Notes: generated by a model not told the origin, from the sequence alone. 64,000 bases of DNA from Curtobacterium sp. UNCCL20 (GCF_900101675.1 NZ_FNKG01000001.1:1223378-1287377); one strand, 5' to 3'. Positions 1 through 9,421 are shown, counted from the first letter of the stretch. Numbers and translations: made by a program.

Positions 1-366
1 CTCGGTGCACCGTGCGCGGCGGAGCGCCTCGTCGACGGGCATCGGACGACGGTGCGCGGCGGCCACGAGGGCGACGGCGTCGCGGACGGTCATGTCCGGC
101 AGCAGCGCGCCGCCCTGCAGCATCGCGCCGACCCGGCCGGCGACGACCGCCGCCCGGGGGTCCTCGCCGAAGAGCAGCGCCTCGCCGGCGGTCGGTGTGG
201 AGAGGCCGAGCGCGAGGTCGACGGTCGTGGTCTTGCCCGCGCCGTTCGGACCGAGGAGGGCGACGACCTCGCCCGGACGGATCGTCAGGTCGACGCCGTC
301 GACCGCGGCCACGGCGCCGAAGCGCTTGCGGAGCCCACGGAGCTGGATGACCGGAGTGTCGTTCAT
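1..366 (-). CDS. ABC transporter ATP-binding protein (N-terminal part, cut by window edge)
   Basis: Read leftward from the ATG at 366, the first 122 residues of an ABC ATPase run off the left edge. Walker A (GPNGAGKTT) lies at residues 39-47 and the Q-loop glutamine near residue 84 (AMLQGGALLP). The signature motif and Walker B would lie outside the window. The short start-to-Walker A distance and the Q-loop context resemble ATPases that partner ABC-2 type exporters, for drugs or antibiotics; that subtype is inference. It is transcribed divergently from the GAF/phosphatase gene. The permease should follow further left and cannot be seen. Confidence 0.9.
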   Translation of the reverse strand, partial: MNDTPVIQLRGLRKRFGAVAAVDGVDLTIRPGEVVALLGPNGAGKTTTVDLALGLSTPTAGEALLFGEDPRAAVVAGRVGAMLQGGALLPDMTVRDAVALVAAAHRRPMPVDEALRRARCTE

Positions 367-539
367 GTCCTCGAGCCTCGCGCCCGGAGACGGCTCGGAC
401 CTCTGGCGGACGTCACGATCCGGGGGTGACATCTGTCACGGCGGCGGTGGCCGCACGTGCCCGGGGGTGTGCCCCGGCGGGATCCGCGTCCTCCGTACTG
501 GGGACTGGGACTGTCCGGTCGGCGCGTTAGCGTGGACGC

Positions 540-1733
540 ATGCACCTCGACCCCGCCGTCTCCGACCGCCCAGCGGCGGAAGCCGTCCGGCGGGCAGCGC
601 TGCTCGCCGCCCTCGAGGTCGTGGAGAGCGGCCCCGAGGAGCGGTTCGAACGCATCACCCGCATCGCGCGCGAGGCCTTCGGCGTGAGCGGCTCGTTCCT
701 CAACCTCGCCGGCACCGACTCGCTGACGATCAAGTCGCAGCAGTCCGACGCCGTGTTCGGTCCGGTCATCCCCCTGCAGGACACCTTCTGCGGACGGACC
801 CTCGGCGAAGCCGGCCCCGTCGTCGTGCCCGACGCACGTGCCGACGCCCGGTACGCCGACCTGCCGATGGTCCTCGACGACCCCAACGTCCGCTTCTACG
901 CGGGCGTCCCGCTCCGCGTGGGCGACGACGACGTCAAGGTCGGCACGCTCTGCCTCATCGACCCGCAGCCCCGGACCCTCGAACCGGACGACCTCGCGCT
1001 GCTGCAGGAGCTCGGGGTCTGGGCGGAGCGCGAACTCGCCGCCGGCGCCGACGAGGACCGCCTCCGCTCGGTGCTCGCGGGCCTCGAGCCGCACGCCGTC
1101 GAGCTCCCCGGGTACCGCGTCGGCGGGATGTCCGTCCCGCACGGGGTCGTCTCCGGCGACTTCCACGACTGGCAGGTCGACGGGGATGCCCTGTCGGTCA
1201 CCGTCGCCGACGTCATGGGCAAGGGCATGTCGGCCGGGCTCCTCGCCGCCACCATCCGCGGAGCGCTGCTCGCCCGCGCCTCCGAGACGCCGGACCGTGC
1301 CGTCGCCGCACTCGAGACCCAGGTCGGCCCCGACCTCAGCCGCGCCGAGTCGTTCGCGACGCTCTTCCACGGCCGCCTGACCCCGTCGACCGGGCGGATG
1401 GAGTTCACCGACGCCGGCCACGGCCTCGTGCTGCACCTCCGCGCCGACGGCACCGAGGCGATCCTGCGCTCCTACGACCTGCCGATCGGGCTGCACCCGG
1501 TCGGCGCCGACCGGGTGACGGGCTCGCTCGTGCTCGAGCCCGGGGACGCCCTGCTGCTCGTGAGCGACGGAGCGCTCGAGCTCTGGGACTCCACGCTCGC
1601 GTCGCTGTCCGTGCTCGGGTCGGTGTGGCGCGACCAGCCGGTCATCGAGACGTTCCTGGCGCGGGTGCGGTCGCGTGCGGCCTCGCACGACCCGGGGGAC
1701 GACCTGACGGTCGTCGTCGTCGCGCGCGACTGA
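540..1733 (+). CDS. GAF domain / PP2C-type serine phosphatase (RsbU/SpoIIE-like)
   Basis: A 397-residue soluble protein. Residues about 30-170 form a GAF sensor domain. Residues about 190-397 are a PP2C-family SpoIIE/RsbU phosphatase with metal-binding SGDFHD (205-210), ADVMGKGM (223-230), DAGHGL and SDGALELW. Family members dephosphorylate anti-anti-sigma factors in partner-switching stress control. No anti-sigma or STAS gene lies next to it, so its substrate is unknown. A TAGCGT box at 528-533 stands six bases before the ATG, suggesting a leaderless mRNA. The usual GGDF(Y)D is SGDFHD here, still with both acidic positions. Confidence 0.9.
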   Translation: MHLDPAVSDRPAAEAVRRAALLAALEVVESGPEERFERITRIAREAFGVSGSFLNLAGTDSLTIKSQQSDAVFGPVIPLQDTFCGRTLGEAGPVVVPDARADARYADLPMVLDDPNVRFYAGVPLRVGDDDVKVGTLCLIDPQPRTLEPDDLALLQELGVWAERELAAGADEDRLRSVLAGLEPHAVELPGYRVGGMSVPHGVVSGDFHDWQVDGDALSVTVADVMGKGMSAGLLAATIRGALLARASETPDRAVAALETQVGPDLSRAESFATLFHGRLTPSTGRMEFTDAGHGLVLHLRADGTEAILRSYDLPIGLHPVGADRVTGSLVLEPGDALLLVSDGALELWDSTLASLSVLGSVWRDQPVIETFLARVRSRAASHDPGDDLTVVVVARD

Positions 1734-1740
1734 CGCGCGC

Positions 1741-1792
1741 CCGTTCGTCGAGCGGGCACCGTTCGTCGAGCGGGCACCCGTCGTCCCGCTCG
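1741..1792. terminator. Repeat/hairpin between convergent phosphatase and purC
   Basis: Two perfect tandem 18-bp copies (CCGTTCGTCGAGCGGGCA at 1741-1758 and 1759-1776) are followed by a degenerate reversed part. CGAGCGGG (1767-1774) can pair with CCCGCTCG (1785-1792). The site lies between two converging genes, which fits a shared terminator without a U-tract. Confidence 0.5.
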
Positions 1793-1803
1793 GCGCGCGC
1801 GGG

Positions 1804-2673
1804 TCAGGCGCCGAGACGCTCGATGAGCTCGCGGTAGCGCTCCGCCGTCCGGGTGACGATCGCCTCGGGCAGCACCGGCGGCGTTCCCTGCTTGTCCCAG
1901 TTCGCACTGAGCCAGTCGCGGACGATCTGCTTGTCGAACGACTCGGTGCGGTTCCCCGACCGGGCGTCCCAGTAGCGGCTGGAGTCGCTCGTCAGGACCT
2001 CGTCGCCGATCCGGATCCGGCCGGAGGTGTCACGCCCGAACTCGAACTTCGTGTCCGCGATGACGACCCCGCGCTCGGCCGCGATCGCCGCCGCCTCGGA
2101 GTACACCCGCAGCGAGAGGTCCCGCAGCGCCGCTGCCGCCTCGGCTCCGACGAGCGACACCGTCTGCTCGTAGGAGATGTTCTCGTCGTGCTCGCCCTGC
2201 GGTGCCTTGTACGCCGGCGTGTAGATCGGCTCGGGCAGGCGGTCGCCGTTCGACAGCCCCTCGGGGAGCGCGACGCCGCAGACGCTGCCGGACTCCTGGT
2301 ACTCGACCCAGCCGCTGCCGACCAGGTACCCGCGGACGACGCACTCGACCGGGAACATGTCGAGCGGCATCACGTGCATGGACCGCGACGCGACCGACTC
2401 CGGCACCGGGGTGCCGCCGGCGGACGGTGCGATGAGATGGTTCGGGACGTCGGCGAGCCGGGTGAACCAGAAGCGCGACAGGCGGGTCAGGAGCTCACCC
2501 TTGCCCGGGATCGGCGGCTCGAGCGCGAAGTCGTACGCGCTGACCCGGTCCGACGCGACGAGGAGCAGCTCGGTGGCGCTCCGGACGTCGGGGGTGCCGG
2601 TGGGGACGTAGAGCTCGCGGACCTTGCCGGACGAGACGTGCTGCCAGCCGTCGAGCACGGGCGCGGCGCTCAT
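1804..2673 (-). CDS. purC: Phosphoribosylaminoimidazole-succinocarboxamide synthase (SAICAR synthetase)
   Basis: A 289-residue cytosolic enzyme that joins CAIR to aspartate using ATP in de novo purine synthesis. It shows the family N-terminus (WQHVSSGKVRELY), the VECVVRGYLVGSGW segment in the middle and IADTKFEFG further on, and has the normal length for the longer bacterial form. The ATG at 2673 overlaps the purD stop by four bases (ATGA), so the two genes are one translationally coupled operon with purD first. It converges with the phosphatase gene across a hairpin repeat. Confidence 0.97.
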   Translation of the reverse strand: MSAAPVLDGWQHVSSGKVRELYVPTGTPDVRSATELLLVASDRVSAYDFALEPPIPGKGELLTRLSRFWFTRLADVPNHLIAPSAGGTPVPESVASRSMHVMPLDMFPVECVVRGYLVGSGWVEYQESGSVCGVALPEGLSNGDRLPEPIYTPAYKAPQGEHDENISYEQTVSLVGAEAAAALRDLSLRVYSEAAAIAAERGVVIADTKFEFGRDTSGRIRIGDEVLTSDSSRYWDARSGNRTESFDKQIVRDWLSANWDKQGTPPVLPEAIVTRTAERYRELIERLGA

Positions 2674-3938
2674 CGGGTGACCTTCGCGGCGATGTCGGTG
2701 CGGAACTGCGCGCCCTCGAGCGTGATGTCGCCCAGGCCGGCGTAGGCGCGCGATCGTGCCTCGGCGAAGTCGGCGCCGGTCGCGACGACGCTGAGCACCC
2801 GGCCGCCGGTGGCGACGAGCTCGCCGTCGAGGAGACCGGTCGCGGCGTGCGCCACGGACACCCCGTCGCGTGCGTTCGCGGCGTCGATGCCGGTGATGAC
2901 GCGTCCGGTCTTCGGGTTCTCCGGGTAGCCCTCGCTCGCGAGCACCACGGTCACGGCGGCGTCCGGTCGGAACGCCGGCTCCGGCGCGGACCCGAGCTGC
3001 CCGGTCGCCGCGGCGAGCATGAGGCTGCTGAGCGGCGTGGCCAGACGGGGGAGGACGACCTGCGTCTCCGGGTCGCCGAAGCGCGCGTTGAACTCGATGA
3101 CCCGGACGCCCTGCTCGGTGACGATGAGCCCGCAGTAGAGGAGGCCGACGAACGGGGTCCCCTCGTGCTCGAGGCGCCGGACGGTGGGCAGGGCGACCAG
3201 GTCGGTGACCTCGGCGACGAACGCCTGCTCCGACTCCCAGCGGTCGGCGAGCCAGGGCAGCGGCGAGTACGCGCCCATGCCGCCGGTGTTCGGACCGACG
3301 TCGCCGTCGCCCAGGCGCTTGTAGTCCTGGGCGGGGCTGAGCGGGCGGACGTCGTGCCCGTCGCTCAGGAAGAACAGGGAGACCTCTTCGCCGTCGAGGA
3401 ACTCCTCGACCACGACGTGTCCGTGCTGCAGCCAGTAGGTGGCGTGGTCGATCGCGGCCTGGCGGTCCTCGGTGACCAGGACGCCCTTGCCGGCTGCGAG
3501 CCCGTCGGCCTTCACCACGTACGGGGCGCCGAGCTCGTCGATCGCGGCGACGGCTTCCTCGACGGTGCCGGCGTAGACCGGGCGGCCCGTCGGGACCTGG
3601 GCCTCGGCCATGATCCGCTTCGCGAACGCCTTCGAGCCCTCGAGCTGCGCGGCGGCCTTGCTCGGGCCGAACACCGGGATGCCCCTGGTGCGGACCGGAT
3701 CGGCGACGCCCGCGATGAGCGGGGCCTCGGGGCCGACGACCACGAGCTCGACGCCGTTCTCGAGCGCGTACTCGGCGACGAGTGCGCCGTTCGTGGGGTC
3801 GAGCGACACCGTCTCGACGTCGGCGGCGATGCCGGCGTTGCCGGGTGCCACCGTGATGACGTGACCGGCCTGCTCCGCGAGGAGGGCCGTGATGATGGCG
3901 TGCTCGCGGGCACCGGAACCGAGGACGAGGATTCGCAC
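2670..3938 (-). CDS. purD: Phosphoribosylamine-glycine ligase (GAR synthetase)
   Basis: A 422-residue ATP-grasp enzyme that joins glycine to phosphoribosylamine, the second step of purine synthesis. It begins RILVLGSGAREHAI (N-domain) and contains DGLAAGKGV, the GPNTGGMGAYSP loop and the NARFGDPETQ metal/ATP motif. The start is GTG at 3938. TAGGGT followed by six bases directly precedes it, which supports a leaderless transcript. First gene of purD-purC, divergent from the SCP2-like gene. Confidence 0.97.
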   Translation of the reverse strand: MRILVLGSGAREHAIITALLAEQAGHVITVAPGNAGIAADVETVSLDPTNGALVAEYALENGVELVVVGPEAPLIAGVADPVRTRGIPVFGPSKAAAQLEGSKAFAKRIMAEAQVPTGRPVYAGTVEEAVAAIDELGAPYVVKADGLAAGKGVLVTEDRQAAIDHATYWLQHGHVVVEEFLDGEEVSLFFLSDGHDVRPLSPAQDYKRLGDGDVGPNTGGMGAYSPLPWLADRWESEQAFVAEVTDLVALPTVRRLEHEGTPFVGLLYCGLIVTEQGVRVIEFNARFGDPETQVVLPRLATPLSSLMLAAATGQLGSAPEPAFRPDAAVTVVLASEGYPENPKTGRVITGIDAANARDGVSVAHAATGLLDGELVATGGRVLSVVATGADFAEARSRAYAGLGDITLEGAQFRTDIAAKVTR

Positions 3939-3995
3939 CCGATCACCCTACCCAGCCCGACTCGCCGCACGCGATGCGACGGCTAGCCTGTGGAC

Positions 3996-4358
3996 ATGCC
4001 ACCGAGGAGGATCGAGGACGCGGACGGGCGTGCGGCACTCACCGCCGTGCAGCAGGGCAGCGCGGCGCGTCCGGCCCTGGCGACGGCTGTCCGGTGGTCG
4101 CTCCAGCGCCTCGCCGATGACGTGCCGGGCAACAGCGTCGAGGTACGGGTGCCACCGTTCGCGGCGGTCCAGGCCGTGCCCGGCCCGCGGCACACCCGCG
4201 GGACGCCGCCGAACGTCGTCGAGACGGACGCGACGACGTGGCTGGCGCTCGCCACCGGCGCGCTGACCTGGGATGAAGCGGTTGCGCAGTCGCGCGTCAG
4301 CGCCTCCGGATCGCGTGCCGACCTGACGGCGTTCCTGCCGGTCCGACTGGACGTCTGA
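3996..4358 (+). CDS. Sterol carrier (SCP2-like) family protein
   Basis: A 120-residue soluble protein, rich in Ala and Val, whose core (SVEVRVPPFAAVQAVPGPRHTRGTPPNVVETDATTW then LALATGALTWDEAVA in two blocks) matches actinobacterial proteins annotated as sterol carrier family. These have an SCP2-like fold and are often found beside pur genes. Its ligand is unknown. The ATG at 3996 is chosen because TAGCCT (3984-3989) stands exactly six bases upstream. A GTG two codons earlier (3990) is the alternative. Confidence 0.75.
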   Translation: MPPRRIEDADGRAALTAVQQGSAARPALATAVRWSLQRLADDVPGNSVEVRVPPFAAVQAVPGPRHTRGTPPNVVETDATTWLALATGALTWDEAVAQSRVSASGSRADLTAFLPVRLDV

Positions 4359-4411
4359 CGCGACGCACGTCGACGACGCGAGCGCGGTCCGAGCCGACCT
4401 GGCATGCGGAC

Positions 4412-4445
4412 GGGAGGCGCGGTGCGGGCCCGCCACGGGCCTCCA
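4412..4445. terminator. Imperfect GGAGGC hairpin after SCP2-like gene
   Basis: The arms GGAGGCGCGGTGCGGG and CCCGCCACGGGCCTCC form a long hairpin with a few mismatches. It belongs to the same GGAGGC/GCCTCC hairpin type seen at other gene ends in this window. Confidence 0.5.
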
Positions 4446-4497
4446 GGACCCGACCACACGCGTTGCTTAGATCCGCTACGCGAATTAGGTAACGCCT

Positions 4498-4585
4498 ACT
4501 GATGTGACGTCGGCGACCGCTCGCCTACCGTAGAAGTCGCCGGGATTCGGACCCGACCCGAACGGGTCCGAACCCGGCGACAGGG
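4498..4585 (+). ncRNA. Candidate small RNA in the 4359-4698 gap
   Basis: The 340-base gap between two converging genes holds a promoter-like pair, TTGCTT (4463-4468) and TAGGTA (4486-4491), with a 17-base spacer. About 45 bases downstream of the predicted start is a strong hairpin: GTCGCCGGG (4536-4544) and TTCGGACCCG (4546-4555) pair with 4563-4581. No reading frame fits between them. A promoter with its own terminator and no gene suggests a small RNA of about 85 bases. The hairpin could instead serve the SCP2-like gene or the converging regulator. Confidence 0.25.
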
Positions 4586-4698
4586 ACCAAGGTACGCGAC
4601 ATTCGTCACACCGTGTCAACCGGTGCGGCGAGTCGTGCTGCATTCCGCAACGAACCTGCGTGATGCGGCCCGGTCCCGGCGTGCGTGGAGCCCGGCGA

Positions 4699-7284
4699 TC
4701 AGAGCAGCTCGCTGAGCTCCGTGCGTGCGTGCAGGTCCCACTTCGTGAAGACGCGCGACATGTGTGCGTCGATCGTCCGCACGCTCAGTCCGAGCGTCTC
4801 GGCGATCCGCCGGTTGCTGAGGCCCTGCGCCGCCAGGCTCGCGACCTCGTACTCGCGGTTCGTGAGCGGCGTCTTCGTACGCCCGGCAGTCACCGCCATG
4901 CCGTGCGTGGCGAGGACGCCCTGCGCCGCGATGATCCGGGTGCGGTCGTCGGCACGGAGCGCGTCCGCGTACTCGACGATCGCAGCGGCGAGCGGTCCGT
5001 CCACCTTCGCCGCGGCCGCCCGCATCCGCTCGAGCGAGGCGGCGCTGTCGCGCCCGTGGACCATGTCGTTCGTGTAGTGCAGCGTCTGTGCGTACATGAC
5101 GTGCGTCCAGGAGCCGTTCGCGGTGCTGCGCTCGATGATCTCGTCGGCGTGCCGGAGCCCCGCCGGGTTGCCGAGCACGGTCTCGGTCCACGCGATCGTC
5201 ACGGCGACCTGCTCGCCGGTGATCCGCATCGCCCGGAGCGGCGTGGAGCGGGCGCGTTCGAGCGCCGCGGTCGCCTCTTCCGTGCGGCCCGCGTACGCGT
5301 AGGACATCGCGAGCCGCGCCCAGGGGTAGGCCGCGAAGCCGCCGTGGTCGGCGACGTCGTAGCGCTCGCAAGCGGCCGAGAACGCGGCGATCGCGTCGTC
5401 CCAGCGGCGTCGGGCGATGGCGAGGTTGCCGTCGCCGATGAGCTCGAGCGTGAAGTCGTACTTCAGGTACGGGCTGGACCGACGGACCGGCACCTCGGTG
5501 ATCAGGTCGGCGATGTCGCCGCGCCAGACCTGCACCTGGTGCAGGACGGAGACGACCTCGCCGACGCTCCACGGGGCGTCCTCCAGGTGTTCGATCGCCG
5601 TCGCGAGGCAGGCCCGGCCGAAGGCGGCGGCCTCGTCGAGCCGTCCCGCGGTGGCGAGCGCCATCACGGCACAGGGTGCCAGGCAGAGGAAGGAGAAGGG
5701 GACGGTGGCGGCGTGCACGATCCCGGACCGGTCGAGTTCGGCGCGGACCTCGTCGAAACGACCACCCCACCCGATGTGCGCGAGCCGGAGGAGCCGCAGC
5801 CGCTCGGCGCCGTCGGGCGTCACGAACCGTGCGGCGACGTCCGTCAGGGCCACCGCCGCCCCGGGGTCGTCGTCGTGGAACTGGCGGATGTTCGCCAGGG
5901 TCTCGCACGCCTCGATCACGGCGTGGTCGTCGACCTCGTCGGGAGCCGCGCGGACCACGGCCCAGGCGGCCTCGGCGTCGGAGCGGCCGGCCTCGCGCCC
6001 GCTGCTGTAGGAGTGGGCGAGGGACCGGAGGCAGTGTGCGGCGACGCGTTCGGCGGGGCTGAGCGTGGTGCGGAGTGCGGCGGAGGCGAGGGCGATACCG
6101 CTCTCGTGCTCCTGCAGCCGGACGGCGACCTGGCTGGCGTCGAGGAGCTGGTCGACCGGGGGGAGCACCCCGCACTCGAGCGACCACAGCGCCGCCCGGA
6201 GCCGCGCTGCGGGCGAGGAGCCCTCGGGGCGATCGGTGCGGAAGGCGTTGGCGCGGGCGAACAGGGCCGTGCGTCGGGCGACCGGGACGAGCGCTCGGAC
6301 GACCTCGCCGACGAGCGGGTGCGACGGCCGGACGACCGCGGTGCCGTCCTCGAGCGTCTCGACGCGGACGAGCCCGAGTGCCACCACCCGATCGACGTCC
6401 CCGCCGGTGACGAGTCCGAGCAGCCGGGCGAGGGGGATCGGGTCGGCGAGGGCGACGATGTCGACGACGTCGCGGAGGTCCTCCGGCAGCGTGCCGAGCT
6501 CGGTGCGGTACATGTCGGCGAGGCTGTTCGACGCGGTGACCCGCCCCCGCCAGTACCACCCGGACGAGGTCTGTTCGAGGGCGCCCGAGGCGAGTGCTGC
6601 CCGCACGACCTCGCGGACGTAGAGCGGGTTGCCGGCCGTCGCCCGGTGCACCCGCTCGGCAGAGGCGGTCTCGAGCTGGGCCCCGAGCGCCTCGGCGATG
6701 AGCGACGAGGTCTCGTGCAGGTCGAGCGGCTCGAGGTCGATGCGCTCCAGCAGGTCGTCCTGCCAGAGCGCGCGGAGGGGTTCGGACAGGGCCGCGAAGT
6801 CGCGGCAGGTGAGCACCAGCCGTGCGCCCTGCTCGCGCACGAGCCAGGCGACGTAGCGGGCCGAGATCGCGTCGAGGTGGTCGGCGTCGTCCACGCGCAG
6901 CAGCACGTCGCGGTCGGCGAGGTCCTCGATGGCCTGGAGCCGCTGTTCGGCGCTGCCGCCGTGCACGAGGTCCGTCAGCGAGGTGGGCAGCTCGCCGAAC
7001 CGCTCCGAGACGGCACCGAACGGCATCGACCGGCTCGCGGCCACGGCGGTGATCGGCACCACGACGGTGCGTCCCGTGGGGTCCCGACCGGCGACGCGGT
7101 CGGTGACCCGTGCGGCCGACGAGCTCTTGCCGAGCCCGGGAGCACCGACGAGTGCGACGCTCCACCGGTGCTCGGCCACGACGGAGACGGCGCGGTCCTC
7201 TTCGCGACGCTGGAGGATCGGCCACGCGACGCGGGCGGGCACGCGGGGCGCTCGGCCCCGTCCGGGAGCCATCCGTTCGCGCAT
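4699..7284 (-). CDS. Large LuxR-family regulator with AAA/STAND ATPase domain
   Basis: An 861-residue MalT/LAL-type regulator. Walker A (GAPGLGKSS) is at residues 47-55 and VLLRVDDAD is a likely Walker B. The middle is a long alpha-helical TPR-like region, and the last 55 residues are a LuxR/NarL helix-turn-helix (LTNREYEVASLAAQGLSNRR then IAETLGLSVRTIDAHMSRVF). Such proteins bind ATP and an inducer, oligomerise and activate promoters. The ATG at 7284 is fixed by AGGAGGTGA eight bases upstream, and the longer open frame above it is ignored. No obvious target operon is adjacent. Confidence 0.92.
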   Translation of the reverse strand: MRERMAPGRGRAPRVPARVAWPILQRREEDRAVSVVAEHRWSVALVGAPGLGKSSSAARVTDRVAGRDPTGRTVVVPITAVAASRSMPFGAVSERFGELPTSLTDLVHGGSAEQRLQAIEDLADRDVLLRVDDADHLDAISARYVAWLVREQGARLVLTCRDFAALSEPLRALWQDDLLERIDLEPLDLHETSSLIAEALGAQLETASAERVHRATAGNPLYVREVVRAALASGALEQTSSGWYWRGRVTASNSLADMYRTELGTLPEDLRDVVDIVALADPIPLARLLGLVTGGDVDRVVALGLVRVETLEDGTAVVRPSHPLVGEVVRALVPVARRTALFARANAFRTDRPEGSSPAARLRAALWSLECGVLPPVDQLLDASQVAVRLQEHESGIALASAALRTTLSPAERVAAHCLRSLAHSYSSGREAGRSDAEAAWAVVRAAPDEVDDHAVIEACETLANIRQFHDDDPGAAVALTDVAARFVTPDGAERLRLLRLAHIGWGGRFDEVRAELDRSGIVHAATVPFSFLCLAPCAVMALATAGRLDEAAAFGRACLATAIEHLEDAPWSVGEVVSVLHQVQVWRGDIADLITEVPVRRSSPYLKYDFTLELIGDGNLAIARRRWDDAIAAFSAACERYDVADHGGFAAYPWARLAMSYAYAGRTEEATAALERARSTPLRAMRITGEQVAVTIAWTETVLGNPAGLRHADEIIERSTANGSWTHVMYAQTLHYTNDMVHGRDSAASLERMRAAAAKVDGPLAAAIVEYADALRADDRTRIIAAQGVLATHGMAVTAGRTKTPLTNREYEVASLAAQGLSNRRIAETLGLSVRTIDAHMSRVFTKWDLHARTELSELL

Positions 7285-7393
7285 CCGCCTCACCTCCTCT
7301 GCGTGGGATACCGGTCGGTCTGGAACCATCCTCTCCCGGAACGAGCCGACCGGACAGGCCGGAGCACGTCCCACAGTGGGGGACAATGGAGAC

Positions 7394-7807
7394 GTGAGCG
7401 ACACCGATCGACCCGACGAACGACCGGCCCCGGCGCCGAACGCCGTCTCCTCCTCCGACGAGGTCACGATCCGTCGTGCCCCGAAGTTCGGCGTGTTCAT
7501 CGTGGGCGGCGCGGTCCTCGGCTTCGTCGCGACGCTCATCGTGGTGTCGCTGACCATGAACATCGACCGCGGCGACCAGCAGGAGACCTCGAGCTTCGGC
7601 AGCCTGGTGGGGTACTTCAGCCTGTGGGGCGTCACCATCGGCGCCTTCATCGGCGCCGTCGTCGCGGTCGTCCTCGACCGTGTGTTCTCCCGTCGTTCGG
7701 CCCGCCTCACCGCGGAGCGCGTCGAGGTCGAACTGCCCCCGGAGACGGTGGACGGCGAGATCGAGGACCACGGCGACGCTCCGGAACGCGGCGACCAGAC
7801 GCGGTAG
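7394..7807 (+). CDS. Small two-helix membrane protein
   Basis: A 137-residue protein with GTG start. The N-terminus is polar and Pro-rich. Two hydrophobic segments (about residues 33-53, FGVFIVGGAVLGFVATLIVV, and 70-95, YFSLWGVTIGAFIGAVVAVV) are separated by a short loop, with an acidic cytoplasmic tail. Similar small proteins are common beside purF in Microbacteriaceae, but I know of no function. GACAAT (7382-7387) six bases before the GTG fits a leaderless start. It converges with purF across a perfect palindromic terminator. Confidence 0.8.
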   Translation: MSDTDRPDERPAPAPNAVSSSDEVTIRRAPKFGVFIVGGAVLGFVATLIVVSLTMNIDRGDQQETSSFGSLVGYFSLWGVTIGAFIGAVVAVVLDRVFSRRSARLTAERVEVELPPETVDGEIEDHGDAPERGDQTR

Positions 7808-7825
7808 ACGCGACCCCGTGAACGC

Positions 7826-7861
7826 CGGGAGGCGCGGTGCCAGCTGGCACCGCGCCTCCCG
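7826..7861. terminator. Perfect 36-base palindrome, bidirectional terminator
   Basis: CGGGAGGCGCGGTGCCAG is followed directly by its exact reverse complement. It lies between the converging membrane-protein gene and purF, so it can end both transcripts. Confidence 0.85.
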
Positions 7862-7891
7862 TCCGTGGTCCGTCGCGTTCGCGACCCCCGC

Positions 7892-9349
7892 TCAGCTGAG
7901 CTGGTTGGCCTCGACCCAGGACAGGTACTCCGGGCTGACGGTGCCCGTCACGTACTCGCCCGTGAAGCAGCTCATCTCGAGGTCCGTGACGTCGGAGCCC
8001 TCGATGATCGCATCGCGCATGTCGCCGATCTCCTGGTAGATCAGGTGGTCGCTGCCGAGCACCTTGTTGATCTCCGGGATCTTCCGGTCGTGCGCGATCA
8101 GTTCGGCGCGGGTCGGCATGTTGATGCCGTACACGTGCGGGTACCGGACAGGGGGAGCGGCACTCGTGAACGTGACCTCGTTCGCCCCGGCGGCGCGGGC
8201 CATCTCGACGATCTCCTTGCTGGTCGTGCCCCGCACGATCGAGTCGTCGACGATGAGGATGTTCTTGCCCTTGAACTCGGACGACATCGCGTTGAGCTTC
8301 TGACGGACGGACCGCTTCCGCTCCGCCTGCCCCGGCATGATGAACGTCCGGCCCACGTACCGGTTCTTGTAGAAGCCCTCGCGGTACTCGATGCCGAGCT
8401 TCTGCGCGACCTGCATCGCTGCGGGACGGCTGGAGTCCGGGATCGGCATGACCACGTCGATGTCGCCCGTCGGCGCGTACTGCGCGATGGTGTCGGCGAG
8501 ACGGTTGCCGAGGCGGAGTCGGGCGTCGTACACCGAGATCCCGTTCATCACGGAGTCGGGACGGGCCAGGTAGACGTACTCGAACGAGCACGGCACGAGG
8601 CGCGGGTTCCGCGCGCACTGGCGGGCGTGCATCGTGCCGTCCATCTCGATGAACACGGCCTCGCCCGGGGCGACGTCGCGCACGATCTCGTAGCCGCCGG
8701 ACTCGAGCACCAGGGACTCGGACGCCACGACCCACTCGGACTTGCCGGCGTCGTCGAACTTGTGCCCGAGGATGAGCGGCCGGATGCCGAACGGGTCGCG
8801 GAACGCCAGCAGACCGTGACCGGCGATGGTCGCGATCGCGGCGTACGACCCCTCGACCCGCTCGTGCACGCGCTCGACCGCGTCGAACACCTGCCCCGGG
8901 TCGAGGTCCTTGCCGCGCACCTGCCCCTGGAGCTCGTGCGCGAGCACGTTCACCAGCAGCTCGGTGTCGGAGCTCGTGTTGAGGTGCCGACGGTCGATGT
9001 CGAACAGCTCACGGGTGAGCTCCCGCGTGTTCGTCAGGTTGCCGTTGTGCACCAGGACGATGCCGTACGGCGCGTTCACGTAGAACGGCTGGGCCTCTTC
9101 CTCGTTGCTCGCCGCGCCCTTCGTGGCGTACCGGACGTGGCCGAGGCCCATCGTGCCGAGGAGGGCACGCATGTCACGGGTCCGGAAGGACTCCCGCACG
9201 TGACCGCGGGTCTTGTGCATGTGGTGGATGTGACCCTCGACCGTGGCGATGCCCGTCGAGTCCTGTCCCCGGTGTTGCAGGAGGAGCAGAGCGTCGTAGA
9301 TGGATTGGTTTGCAGGCCCCTGCGCAACGAGGCCGACGATGCCGCACAT
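7892..9349 (-). CDS. purF: Amidophosphoribosyltransferase
   Basis: A 485-residue enzyme that makes phosphoribosylamine from PRPP and glutamine, the committed purine step. The class II glutaminase nucleophile is Cys2, directly after Met (MCGIVGLVAQ), so there is no propeptide. HRGQDSTG follows. The phosphoribosyl half carries VVMPIPDSSRPAA and the PRPP loop ILIVDDSIVRGTTS. It is divergent from purM with a 72-base gap. In many bacteria purF and purM run head-to-tail, so the divergent order is a lineage feature. Confidence 0.97.
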   Translation of the reverse strand: MCGIVGLVAQGPANQSIYDALLLLQHRGQDSTGIATVEGHIHHMHKTRGHVRESFRTRDMRALLGTMGLGHVRYATKGAASNEEEAQPFYVNAPYGIVLVHNGNLTNTRELTRELFDIDRRHLNTSSDTELLVNVLAHELQGQVRGKDLDPGQVFDAVERVHERVEGSYAAIATIAGHGLLAFRDPFGIRPLILGHKFDDAGKSEWVVASESLVLESGGYEIVRDVAPGEAVFIEMDGTMHARQCARNPRLVPCSFEYVYLARPDSVMNGISVYDARLRLGNRLADTIAQYAPTGDIDVVMPIPDSSRPAAMQVAQKLGIEYREGFYKNRYVGRTFIMPGQAERKRSVRQKLNAMSSEFKGKNILIVDDSIVRGTTSKEIVEMARAAGANEVTFTSAAPPVRYPHVYGINMPTRAELIAHDRKIPEINKVLGSDHLIYQEIGDMRDAIIEGSDVTDLEMSCFTGEYVTGTVSPEYLSWVEANQLS

Positions 9350-9421
9350 TCGCGGAGTGCTCCAGACCGTAGAATCGGGTGGTACCGAACAAGTCTGCCA
9401 TGCCCAAGCGGAGGACTACGC

